From the NCBI GenBank assembly GCA_036337945.1, contig JAYZDF010000007.1, positions 1-64,000 of the forward strand: a stretch of DNA of 64,000 bases, in the 5' to 3' direction. Every line of letters starts with the position of its first letter. Positions within the stretch are counted from its first letter, which is position 1. The translations under genes and the position numbers were made by a program. Positions 7,535 to 15,610 of the stretch are shown piece by piece. The notes under the pieces are model-generated. The model saw nothing but the letters and a program-made list of their open reading frames with translations. It ran no database searches and was not told the origin of the DNA. Origin of the DNA: JAYZDF01 sp036337945. GTDB lineage: Bacteria; Myxococcota; Kuafuiibacteriia; Kuafuiibacteriales; Kuafuiibacteriaceae.

Positions 7535-10048
7535 ACCTTTCGGCGCGCTGACTTCTAAAACAAACGGTGCGCTGCTCGTTCTCGTCCAAGACATCGCTTG
7601 GGCGCCATCAATCTCGACAGAACTTGGATCTTCTTCGACCCCAAGAACCTCAATCACAAAACCGTTTGTGAATACGTCGCCCTCCGACAAAGACACTGTC
7701 AGCTCTTTATCACTCAGCTCCTGCTCAATCTTGGTGCCGTCATATACCGTGAATTCACTGGCTGGGCCTGGGAACAAACGCAAGTAAAGAGAGCCAGAAG
7801 TCGTTGCGAAGCTATCGACACGATCGGGAATCGTCGTCGGCGACAAGGTATCGATGGTCGGTCGAAGCATCGGCACAATTCCGCCCGCCTTAATGAACGC
7901 CGGCAGCTCAAAGAGTCCCGCGGTCACCGAAGCTTCTGGTTTGCTATATCGTACTCCAGTAAACCAATGTATCCAGTCTCCTGCCGGGAAATTGACCGTA
8001 CGAGTAACCGGACCAGGAATGGTTTCGCCCGGATTCATCACACCTCGTTCAATAATGGGTGCGACCAAAATGTTGTCACCCAATAAAAACGTATCTGACG
8101 GATGAAGACCCAATTCTGGATGCGCAATTCCGAGCGCTCTTTGAATCGCACGACCGGTAGTCGGAACCTGCTTTGCGTACGTCCAAAGGTACGGAAATAA
8201 ACGCAGGTGGATTCGAGCAAACTCCCGATAAGAATTCAGGGTGTCTTCGTTTCGTCCGTTCTCTTCGTTATATTCCCAAGGCGTTTGACTGGAGCTATCT
8301 CCGACCTGCATCACGACAGAGAACGCCGTTTGCTGAAACCAGCGAATAAAAGTTTCATTATCGGGAGGAGAATGTCGGTAACCGCCAGTATCCGCGCCAT
8401 AAAATGGAAATCCAGAGGGACCTAGTCCCAAGCTCATACTGAGACTGGCCGGAATACCGCCCACAGCAGTATAGCTATCTCCGTTTCTGTCCATCTTGGT
8501 TTCACCGAACCGAGCAAAATTCGCATCCAAATCTCCGGGCCACATAATTGGACCGTTGACTTGATCGCCCCAGCGCGCAGCACGGCACAACAGAAAGCCA
8601 CCGTCTTCCGGCAGCATCTCCGCGTACACTTTGTGGTACAGATTGGTGTACCCATGATGCATGGTTCGCTCATCTGAACCGTCGGCAAAAACCCAAATAG
8701 TTCGACCTCCGCTGATGCCTGCGACGATGTCTTCCGCATAATCGAGTTTGAAGCCCTCAATACCCATATCGGTATATTTCTTGAGCTGCATTTGCCACCA
8801 GGCGTAGGCTTCTGGGTTGGTATAGTCGATAGGTATGCCCCATTTATTGAGCAGGGTTCCGTCGACGGGAGGGAAGAACTTTTTCTCCTGAGCTTCTTTG
8901 AGTAGGTCACCGGTGTCTGTAGCTAGGTACGGCGTGTGCCAAACCCCGATTCTCAAACCAAAATCATGCGCCTTATCAATCATCGCCTGTGGGTTCGGAT
9001 AATCTTCTGGCAAAAAGTCGAAAGTGTTCACAGCGGTCGCATAAGGCCGATCGATCCAAATGGCTGAAGTCGCCAAATCGAGGTCACGGATAAATTCGAT
9101 ATCCTCTTCAACCTGAGCCTGATCTTTATTCTCGTCGCGCCAGATAAAGGGACCAAGAGCCCAGGGCGCAGGAAGCTTTGGTGCTCCAGTCACGCCAAAA
9201 TAATGCTTGGTAATATCGAGTGGGTGATCCTCCGCGAAAATATGAAATCGCAGAGAATCTCCGGCAAAAGTCACGGTCGTTTTTCTTGGATCTTGTGTCG
9301 CGACGTCAAATAAACCCACCCGAGTGCTTTCAACAAAAAGTCCCCAACCCGTGGACCCAATCAACAACGGAATGGGTGCGTGGTTTTCGTTATTTGCACT
9401 TTCGATCACTAAGTCAGCTTCGATTTGCATCGGACGAAGCTTTCCTCGATGATTTACCTGATCTGGCCACTCACCAAGACCATAAAAACCTTCTTTCGAA
9501 TCTGAATTCATTTCGAGACGCATCAAAACAATGTCGGGAGCAACAGATACCGGCTCCATATCAAGTGCGAAACCATTACTTGTCGCCACAATTCTGAGCT
9601 TTCCCGTCACCGAACTGGCCCATGTGACATCGAGTACCAACTGAGAATCAGAGGCGGACTCGATTTTCCAGGACTCAATCCCTCGGTACCGCAAATCGCT
9701 GGGAGGGTCGACGCGCAATACACCCGCCTCCGCCGTATACCAATATGGGTCATAACTAAGCATTTCGTCCGCACGGTCCACAATGCCAACGGCTAAGCTC
9801 GTCATGGGAAGAGAAAGTAGGTTTTCATCATTGCGCGTGACACTCAATTCGTTTGAAAGTTGGTCTAGACGAAGCACATTGCCCTGAGAAATCAGCTCAA
9901 GGGGTTTAGTGACTTCATCATCGGTGTCGTCCGCGCAAGACATAGCGAACGTCAATGTTCCCAATAAAACAATGGTAGTTCGCGCCAATGACTTTCTAAA
10001 AAATGGATTAGAGGATGCTGAGAATACAGTTTTGAATGAATTTTTCAT
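7505..10048 (-). CDS. glycoside hydrolase family 31 lipoprotein (alpha-glucosidase/xylosidase-like)
   Basis: 847 residues from the ATG at 10048. An upstream in-frame TTG would overlap the preceding gene; the chosen start gives a signal with lipobox (FAMSC). The GH31 beta-sandwich domain has FYGLGEWPDQVNHRG. The barrel has PPWALG-like (PAPWALGPFIWRDE), the nucleophile region GFKLDYAED and a downstream GADTGGY segment. The C-terminal domain has LVAPII. The enzyme would retain configuration while cutting alpha-linked sugars outside the cytoplasm. The preceding Ig-like lipoprotein gene stops 46 bases upstream, so both may act on extracellular glycan. Confidence 0.9.
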   Translation of the reverse strand: MKNSFKTVFSASSNPFFRKSLARTTIVLLGTLTFAMSCADDTDDEVTKPLELISQGNVLRLDQLSNELSVTRNDENLLSLPMTSLAVGIVDRADEMLSYDPYWYTAEAGVLRVDPPSDLRYRGIESWKIESASDSQLVLDVTWASSVTGKLRIVATSNGFALDMEPVSVAPDIVLMRLEMNSDSKEGFYGLGEWPDQVNHRGKLRPMQIEADLVIESANNENHAPIPLLIGSTGWGLFVESTRVGLFDVATQDPRKTTVTFAGDSLRFHIFAEDHPLDITKHYFGVTGAPKLPAPWALGPFIWRDENKDQAQVEEDIEFIRDLDLATSAIWIDRPYATAVNTFDFLPEDYPNPQAMIDKAHDFGLRIGVWHTPYLATDTGDLLKEAQEKKFFPPVDGTLLNKWGIPIDYTNPEAYAWWQMQLKKYTDMGIEGFKLDYAEDIVAGISGGRTIWVFADGSDERTMHHGYTNLYHKVYAEMLPEDGGFLLCRAARWGDQVNGPIMWPGDLDANFARFGETKMDRNGDSYTAVGGIPASLSMSLGLGPSGFPFYGADTGGYRHSPPDNETFIRWFQQTAFSVVMQVGDSSSQTPWEYNEENGRNEDTLNSYREFARIHLRLFPYLWTYAKQVPTTGRAIQRALGIAHPELGLHPSDTFLLGDNILVAPIIERGVMNPGETIPGPVTRTVNFPAGDWIHWFTGVRYSKPEASVTAGLFELPAFIKAGGIVPMLRPTIDTLSPTTIPDRVDSFATTSGSLYLRLFPGPASEFTVYDGTKIEQELSDKELTVSLSEGDVFTNGFVIEVLGVEEDPSSVEIDGAQAMSWTRTSSAPFVLEVSAPKGAKEVVVQLP

Positions 10049-10094
10049 GATAATACTGGCAAGTTGTCTTTCAGAAGACAAAAAAGAGGGTGGA

Positions 10095-10751
10095 TTATCG
10101 ACGGCGAGATTTCTTGGTTTTACGCCAATCAAGAACGTTGATCACAAACCGTTTATTATGTTCTCCAGCCTCTGCGATAACCTGCGTGTCCCCAATGGAA
10201 CGACCCTCAACCGTACCGTCCGCACCGACGGTCGCTGCGTAGTCACTTGTTCTCCATTTGACTTTCGCGTCTGGAATCACTTGGTCCCGGTCATTGAAAA
10301 CCTTCGCCTGAAATTTAACGGTGTCTCCCATATGAATTGAATTATTTTCTCCAAGCTCTTCTGGAGGAACAATCTCAACGCGTTTGATGATCACAGCTTC
10401 GACAGGAAGCTTCGCGTCGAGTGTCTTGTCCCCTGCCTTCGTGGTTGCGATGATGTCTGCTTTTCCGCTGGAAACAATAGTGACCAAGCCATCTACACCT
10501 ACTGTTGCAACGCTAGAATCTGAGCTCGACCACTCAGTCTTTTTCGGTGGTCCCATATAAGAATCGTCTTTATAAAAAGCAGAGGCGCGAAGCTTGATGG
10601 TGTCCCCCTTTTTCTCGAACGCGGGTAGAACGGGGTCACTGCGCGTTGAGTGGATAGATGCTTGTGGCACTTTCACTTTGATATAACTGGGGTGCTTCTC
10701 ACAAGCGATAAGACCAGTCGTCAAAATTAATGAAATCGCGGAAATTCTCAT
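10095..10751 (-). CDS. Ig-like (Big2-type) repeat lipoprotein
   Basis: 218 residues with a signal and lipobox (GLIAC). AAGGAG lies about 5 bases before the ATG. Two repeats resemble bacterial Ig-like group 2 domains: WSSSDSSVATVGVDGLVT and WRTSDYAATVGADGTVEG, each followed by GxADIIAT or GDTQVIAE type strands. The C-terminus is basic (TKKSRRR). Such domains mediate adhesion or act as spacers on surface proteins; nothing indicates an enzyme. It is followed by the GH31 gene and preceded 9 bases upstream by the thioesterase gene, suggesting one operon. Confidence 0.75.
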   Translation of the reverse strand: MRISAISLILTTGLIACEKHPSYIKVKVPQASIHSTRSDPVLPAFEKKGDTIKLRASAFYKDDSYMGPPKKTEWSSSDSSVATVGVDGLVTIVSSGKADIIATTKAGDKTLDAKLPVEAVIIKRVEIVPPEELGENNSIHMGDTVKFQAKVFNDRDQVIPDAKVKWRTSDYAATVGADGTVEGRSIGDTQVIAEAGEHNKRFVINVLDWRKTKKSRRR

Positions 10752-10760
10752 AATGTCTCC

Positions 10761-11207
10761 TTAGCGAATACGCTCGGTTTGGGGAAGCTCTTCGTCATCA
10801 GTTTCTAGATAAGGTTGTAAGGCTTCGAAAACAGCCTTCGGCATGGGCGCTGATTTGTGCGTTTTAATGTCCATTGTAGCAATTTTGACCGAGGCTGAAG
10901 CGAGAAGCTGACCGGCTTTACGAACCCGATATTCAAAAGTGGCTGATTTTTCGCGTAAGCGTGAAACGAAGATCTCAATATCAACCAAATCACCCCAGCG
11001 AGAGGGTGCACGATAGTCGCACGCGACCTGTACCGCTGGATATCCTACACCATAGGTCTCAATGAGTTTTGCATAATGCATCCCCGTAATGGGTTCAAAC
11101 ATCTCTTCGAAAGCATCGTGAAACCACTCAAAATAACGAGGGTAATAGGTGATTTTCGCAGGGTCACAGTGGCCAAATTTTACTCGTTTTTGTGCTACAT
11201 GCCTCAT
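10761..11207 (-). CDS. acyl-CoA thioesterase (4HBT / hot-dog fold)
   Basis: 148 residues from the ATG at 11207. A TTG 19 codons upstream is possible, but that extension has no family similarity. The hot-dog motif VKFGHCDPAKITYYPRYFEW carries the catalytic Asp and the tyrosine pair typical of 4-hydroxybenzoyl-CoA/YbgC-type thioesterases. It hydrolyses acyl- or aryl-CoA thioesters in the cytoplasm. The exact substrate cannot be read from sequence, and no Tol-Pal genes are nearby to suggest YbgC. Confidence 0.85.
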   Translation of the reverse strand: MRHVAQKRVKFGHCDPAKITYYPRYFEWFHDAFEEMFEPITGMHYAKLIETYGVGYPAVQVACDYRAPSRWGDLVDIEIFVSRLREKSATFEYRVRKAGQLLASASVKIATMDIKTHKSAPMPKAVFEALQPYLETDDEELPQTERIR

Positions 11208-11338
11208 TGATTCTGCGCTAACACATGACGAACCTGGCCTCAAAAGAGTCAGTGGTGAAAACAACGATGATCGCCTTGAAATTTAGGAGAGAATGAAAAA
11301 TAGTTTGTTTAGCTCGTATCAGCGGCTTTTGACGATTT

Positions 11339-12316
11339 ATGAGAGCGGACTCATCAATAGCTGAACCGGTAAAGTTCGGTAAATACGACCTTATTGGTCG
11401 ACTCGGAGAAGGCGGAATGTGTCACGTTTTTCGGGCGCGTTCCCGCGAAGATGGACATGAAGTTGCGATCAAACTTCTCAAAGAGGTACATCGCAACGAA
11501 GACCGCGTACTTGATTTGTTTATTACTGAAGCAGATCTCAGCCTCATGCTGAATCATCCGAACCTAATCAATACGATCGAAGCTGGAGAAATTAAAGGCC
11601 GATATTTCATCGCGATGGAGCTGATAGAAGGTGTCACTCTCGAAGATTTGATTAAACAGGTGCAAAATCTGGGACTAAGCTTACCTCCTGACTTTGGCCT
11701 CTTTATCATGCACCAAGTTCTAGAAGGGTTAAATTCCTTGCATAACTTCACAGGAATCTCAGGACGAGAACTGGATTTAGTGCATCGCGATGTTACTCCA
11801 AGCAATATATTTATTTGTTTTGATGGGCGCGTAATTTTAGGAGATTTCGGAGTAGCTCATATCCGTGCATATGGAGGAATTGATTCATCAGTGACGATTG
11901 GGAAACTGGGCTATTTATCACCGGAGTCCGTCATTGGGGATGATATCGATCATCGATCAGATCTTTTTTCCGTTGGAATCATACTTTGGGAACTTCTCTG
12001 CGGCTCACGTCTATACACCGGTGAAAAAGAATCGGAAATCATGAATGCAATTGCCGAAGCCAGTGCTCCTGACTTGACTCAAATTCGACCAGGCCTATCG
12101 AGCACCCTAGCCGCAACCATAAAAAGAAGCTTAGCCCGAAAGCCGCAATCTAGGTTCGACAGCGCCCTAGAACTTTCGTATGCGCTTCGACCGGAATGGA
12201 GCACTGAGTTAGCCTCGCAAGAAAGCATCAAAGCATTGCTCGCGGGTTTATTCAGAGATGATTTCCAGCGATGGGCTGCGAAGCAAGATCACGAAGCAGT
12301 CGCGAGTATTATTTAA
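11339..12316 (+). CDS. Ser/Thr protein kinase, soluble
   Basis: 325 residues forming a single Hanks-type kinase domain: GRLGEGGMCHVF (glycine loop), VAIKLL (ATP Lys), HRDVTPSN (catalytic loop), DFGVAH (metal site) and YLSPESV (APE equivalent). The catalytic loop has Thr where many kinases have Lys (HRDxKxxN); HRDV-S/T-P is common in this lineage. No transmembrane segment or sensor domain follows, so activation may depend on a partner. It stands alone between oppositely oriented genes. A plausible promoter (TTGAAA, 17-base spacer, AATAGT) lies upstream at 11277-11305. Confidence 0.92.
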   Translation: MRADSSIAEPVKFGKYDLIGRLGEGGMCHVFRARSREDGHEVAIKLLKEVHRNEDRVLDLFITEADLSLMLNHPNLINTIEAGEIKGRYFIAMELIEGVTLEDLIKQVQNLGLSLPPDFGLFIMHQVLEGLNSLHNFTGISGRELDLVHRDVTPSNIFICFDGRVILGDFGVAHIRAYGGIDSSVTIGKLGYLSPESVIGDDIDHRSDLFSVGIILWELLCGSRLYTGEKESEIMNAIAEASAPDLTQIRPGLSSTLAATIKRSLARKPQSRFDSALELSYALRPEWSTELASQESIKALLAGLFRDDFQRWAAKQDHEAVASII

Positions 12317-12349
12317 TTATCTCTTTATATTGAGCACAGAAATCAGAGA

Positions 12350-13057
12350 CTAGCTGAGGTCAAGAACCGGCCAATTGAAGGAACGTGCTGTTCTTTTTAG
12401 TTTTCGATCTGGATTTACCGCAGCAGGACGACCCACTACCGAGAGCATCGGATAGTCACTGAAGCTATCGGAAAAAGCGTAACTCTTTGACATATCCAGC
12501 TCATGCTCCTGCGCATATTCTTGCATCAGTCTCACTTTGTTCGCGCCGACAACTAATGGCGGCATCAAACGGCCGGTTGCGATTTCGTCCCTGAATTCGA
12601 GCCGGTTGGTAATGATGTGTTCAATACCAAGGTGGTCCGCCAGCGGTTGAACCATTATATCTAAATTACCACTGACAATGACTTGTTTAAGTCCTTTTTT
12701 ATGCCCCGTTTCGACGAGCTCATAGGCACCAGGAAAAATATTGGGCTTAAGTACTTTTTCGAAATGCTCGTCAGCATATTCTAGAAGTCGATCACGAAAA
12801 GCACCTTTATACCCGTGAAATAGCATCTCGTTAAATTGGACACGGTCAACTTTATCTACGGCCCAAAAAGCAGGAATCTTCGCTAACCCAAGCGCTGTCT
12901 TTCCGACGGCTTGGACCACAGAAGGGTCATTCCAGGTAGTAAAGAGAAAAGAATGAACGAGGTTTGTTCTGACGAGAGTTCCATCCATATCATAGAAGGC
13001 TGCAGCTCCCTTTTTAGCCTGGGATGTACTAGCGGATTTGTGAACAACCGAACTCAA
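12350..13057 (-). CDS. HAD-IB family phosphatase (SerB/PSP-like)
   Basis: 235 residues. Motif I FYDMDGTLV has both catalytic Asp residues; motif II is VIVSGNLD; motif III/IV has the Lys in GANKVRL and SYAFSDSFSDYPML. This pattern matches HAD subfamily IB (phosphoserine phosphatase-like or acyl-phosphate types). The start is a TTG with AGGAG 6 bases upstream, which supports it over later codons. It begins 19 bases after the LarA-like gene, so the two are co-transcribed. Whether it dephosphorylates serine or a lipid head group is unresolved. Confidence 0.85.
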   Translation of the reverse strand: MSSVVHKSASTSQAKKGAAAFYDMDGTLVRTNLVHSFLFTTWNDPSVVQAVGKTALGLAKIPAFWAVDKVDRVQFNEMLFHGYKGAFRDRLLEYADEHFEKVLKPNIFPGAYELVETGHKKGLKQVIVSGNLDIMVQPLADHLGIEHIITNRLEFRDEIATGRLMPPLVVGANKVRLMQEYAQEHELDMSKSYAFSDSFSDYPMLSVVGRPAAVNPDRKLKRTARSFNWPVLDLS

Positions 13058-13076
13058 TGTGCGCTCCTCAAGTGCT

Positions 13077-14666
13077 CTACGGGGTAACGTCGGCGACCAA
13101 AATAGGTGGAATATGAACCATCGTTATATCGGGATTAGGCTTCGTATAGTCTTTGGCCATTTCGATGGCGTCACTCAGATTTTTGGCCATTTCCCAACCA
13201 AGAACTTGCGGAACATACTCATTATCAGCACCAACAACAATCACTTTGCCGATTCGATCGCGGCCTCGAGCACCCCAATACCACATATAAAAAGGGTGAG
13301 CGCCGTGATATGCGGTGCCTCGACGATACATCTCAACATACGTTGGATTCGTCGCAAAATCGCGTTCAAAGCGTTTATGAAGTTCAAACGAATCACGAGT
13401 TTCCGTGAGGCATCGATGAAAAAATTCGATGTAGCTCGGATGGTGCTCTGGATCAAATTCATCTGAACATGGATGACAAAAGATCATCACGCCGCCGTCT
13501 TTGACGACTGGTGCACCTCGATACAGATTATACAAGTAGCCAAGGCCCATGACTTGAACCAAAACCGGGTTTAGGATCGAGTTCACATTATATGGACTGA
13601 TATGCGGAATTCCGTAAATTCCGATATCAGCCTGCCCTTTCACGGGAACCGCATATTGATCGAAGTTTTTTTCAAGCGTTTTTTTATGAACTGGTTCTGT
13701 CTTACCTGCATTTACGGCAATGATGTCATAAGGCGCCGGGATTCGGTGAAACAATTCCCGCCGTGCTGCGCGTGGTAACTTTTTGAGTGACCAACGGAGA
13801 GAATTAAACGCAAGACGGTCTAGCTCGCTAAAGTCGTCTTCATTTTTTCCAAGAAACTCCATCGTCGAAGGATACATTCGATTATTCAAAACAGTTTCGA
13901 TATGAAAGACGTTGATATGTTCATCAAGTATACGGCCGATTCGATCACTGCTTGAATTGAGCGCAGATTTAGGAGGGTCCATATAAGAGTCGCACTCTAA
14001 TAATGTCTTTGGATTATGGTGAGCAAGCATACCTTGATAATCGGTCGTGCCAATACCCATCGATTTATGACCACCATCCATCGGCACCAAATTGATATTT
14101 ACATAGATGGTAAGGTCAGCTTCTGCGCACCATCGATGAGTCTTAACCACTTCCCCAACTTCAGTTTTACCAAGTGTAACAATGGCATTGGGATCCTCGG
14201 CATCATGATTGATGTAACGTTTGGGATAAAAACGATTATGAATATCGGCACCGACCATCCGTTTCATCTCTGCTTCTGTCATAGGCCGGTGGAGCGCGTT
14301 GGCGATGAGGAGACGAATATCGTCGACACCGTGGTCGTCGAACATTTGAAGAAGGATCTTCAAAATACGTTCTCGGACGTCGGGCAATGTCATTGGAGGA
14401 AGCGGCAATGAAATATCGTCCATCACGATTGTGACGGACATCCCGGGTCTTAACTGCGCGTATAAAGGGTCAGCTTCGAGAGGATGATTGAGTGCATAAC
14501 GAATCGCCGCATCAGGATTTGGCAAACCTTTGATCGGTGGGTTCGGATAGATCACTCGAGTTCCGATCGGAAGGTGCTCGTATAAGAAATCTTCACCGTA
14601 GGCTATAATCCTCGGCGCACTATCTGAATCAATATATACGACGTTATCCTTGGCCTTGGGAATCAC
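13077..14666 (-). CDS. LarA-family (nickel-pincer racemase) domain protein
   Basis: 529 residues from a GTG. Sequence blocks match the lactate racemase (LarA, DUF2088) fold: VTIVMDDISLPLPPMT, ANALHRPMTEAEMKRMVG and the cofactor segment VPMDGGHKSMGIGTTDYQGMLAHHNP. The Lys in GGHKS aligns with the residue that carries the nickel-pincer cofactor, and the later His with the nickel ligand. The His expected just before that block is not seen. Pincer biosynthesis genes larB, larC and larE are absent from the window. It probably isomerises or epimerises a hydroxy acid, but the substrate is not evident. Confidence 0.75.
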   Translation of the reverse strand: MIPKAKDNVVYIDSDSAPRIIAYGEDFLYEHLPIGTRVIYPNPPIKGLPNPDAAIRYALNHPLEADPLYAQLRPGMSVTIVMDDISLPLPPMTLPDVRERILKILLQMFDDHGVDDIRLLIANALHRPMTEAEMKRMVGADIHNRFYPKRYINHDAEDPNAIVTLGKTEVGEVVKTHRWCAEADLTIYVNINLVPMDGGHKSMGIGTTDYQGMLAHHNPKTLLECDSYMDPPKSALNSSSDRIGRILDEHINVFHIETVLNNRMYPSTMEFLGKNEDDFSELDRLAFNSLRWSLKKLPRAARRELFHRIPAPYDIIAVNAGKTEPVHKKTLEKNFDQYAVPVKGQADIGIYGIPHISPYNVNSILNPVLVQVMGLGYLYNLYRGAPVVKDGGVMIFCHPCSDEFDPEHHPSYIEFFHRCLTETRDSFELHKRFERDFATNPTYVEMYRRGTAYHGAHPFYMWYWGARGRDRIGKVIVVGADNEYVPQVLGWEMAKNLSDAIEMAKDYTKPNPDITMVHIPPILVADVTP

Positions 14667-14719
14667 AGTAGGCTTGTGCGCTGTGTGCGACTAAGTGTCA
14701 ACGTGAAGGAGCAAAAGGA

Positions 14720-15433
14720 TTATTTGCTACTGAAGAAGTCAGTCTTTTCGCGAAACATGACATTGAAGGTGGTCATCGTACCCCTGATGCGCTTGAGCTG
14801 ACCATCAAGGTCCGTCACTAACCGCTCACCAAATTTGCCCGCATGACGTTGAAGATTGGACTCTAAAGAGGCTAGGCTCTCTTGAAGATGGACCAGTTGA
14901 GTAAAGAGTCTCTCGGCACTGACTTCGTTACTCTTCTCTTCAGCGGTATGAATAGAAACTTTTCCACCTGCGAATTTCGGATGAATCGAGGGTTTAGACG
15001 GACTAAGTTCGGTGCGGAAGACCTCGACGAGTAACTGCTTTATTTGAGTTTCGCTGGCTCCATCACCGAGATTAATATCGGCCGGCAAGGGTGACTTTGG
15101 AGCTTCTCGTGGAGGTCTCCTCTGGGCATGCGTTGTTTCTGTTTTTTGGCCATTCTCATCGATTCGTACGACTTTGAGCACCTTTGCTCGACGCCTCTTA
15201 GGAGAACTCGACTGTCCCGGTGAATAAACGAACTGACCGCGCGGTTTATAAATCGTGCATTTTCTCATATCTGCAGGAACAGATTGAAGCTCAGGCCTGA
15301 GCTTACATATACCGGATGCAACCTGGCGAGACTGATCCACCTGGGTCGAACGCCAAGCGATACAACTCCCACAAACATCTGGAATGCCTTGCCAAGCTTC
15401 GGGATCACTGGGGTCAGACGGTGAAACGGACAC
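14720..15433 (-). CDS. conserved-type hypothetical protein with N-terminal Cys motif
   Basis: 237 residues from a GTG. The N-terminus has CGSCIAW, then CKLRPE and later RKCTIY, a spaced four-Cys pattern that could bind a metal or Fe-S cluster. A basic, Pro-rich middle (SPKRRRAK, QRRPPREAP) leads to a predicted helical C-terminus with Leu heptad spacing (LFTQLVHLQESLASLESNLQRH). No family is recognised. An 11-bp palindrome (GGAATCATTCC, 15445-15455) sits just upstream of the start and could be a regulator site. It points away from the large lipoprotein gene. Confidence 0.65.
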   Translation of the reverse strand: MSVSPSDPSDPEAWQGIPDVCGSCIAWRSTQVDQSRQVASGICKLRPELQSVPADMRKCTIYKPRGQFVYSPGQSSSPKRRRAKVLKVVRIDENGQKTETTHAQRRPPREAPKSPLPADINLGDGASETQIKQLLVEVFRTELSPSKPSIHPKFAGGKVSIHTAEEKSNEVSAERLFTQLVHLQESLASLESNLQRHAGKFGERLVTDLDGQLKRIRGTMTTFNVMFREKTDFFSSK

Positions 15434-15569
15434 GATATAGGTATGGAATCATTCCCCAGGATTTGGCACAAGGGCCACAAGAGGATTGACCTTGATCATA
15501 TCAAACTCATGATTACCCTATACTCCCCTCGACAAAAAGGCGGTTCGAGGCCCTAACTCGTTTGTGACT

Positions 15570-15599
15570 TTGACGTACATAGTCGGATCCCACTACACT
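15570..15599 (+). promoter_or_regulatory. sigma-70-type promoter for the large lipoprotein gene
   Basis: TTGACG (15570-15575) and TACACT (15594-15599) are separated by 18 bases. Transcription would begin at about 15606, only a few bases before the ATG at 15611, leaving no room for a Shine-Dalgarno sequence. The assignment rests on consensus match alone. Confidence 0.45.
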
Positions 15600-15610
15600 C
15601 GCGATTGCTT

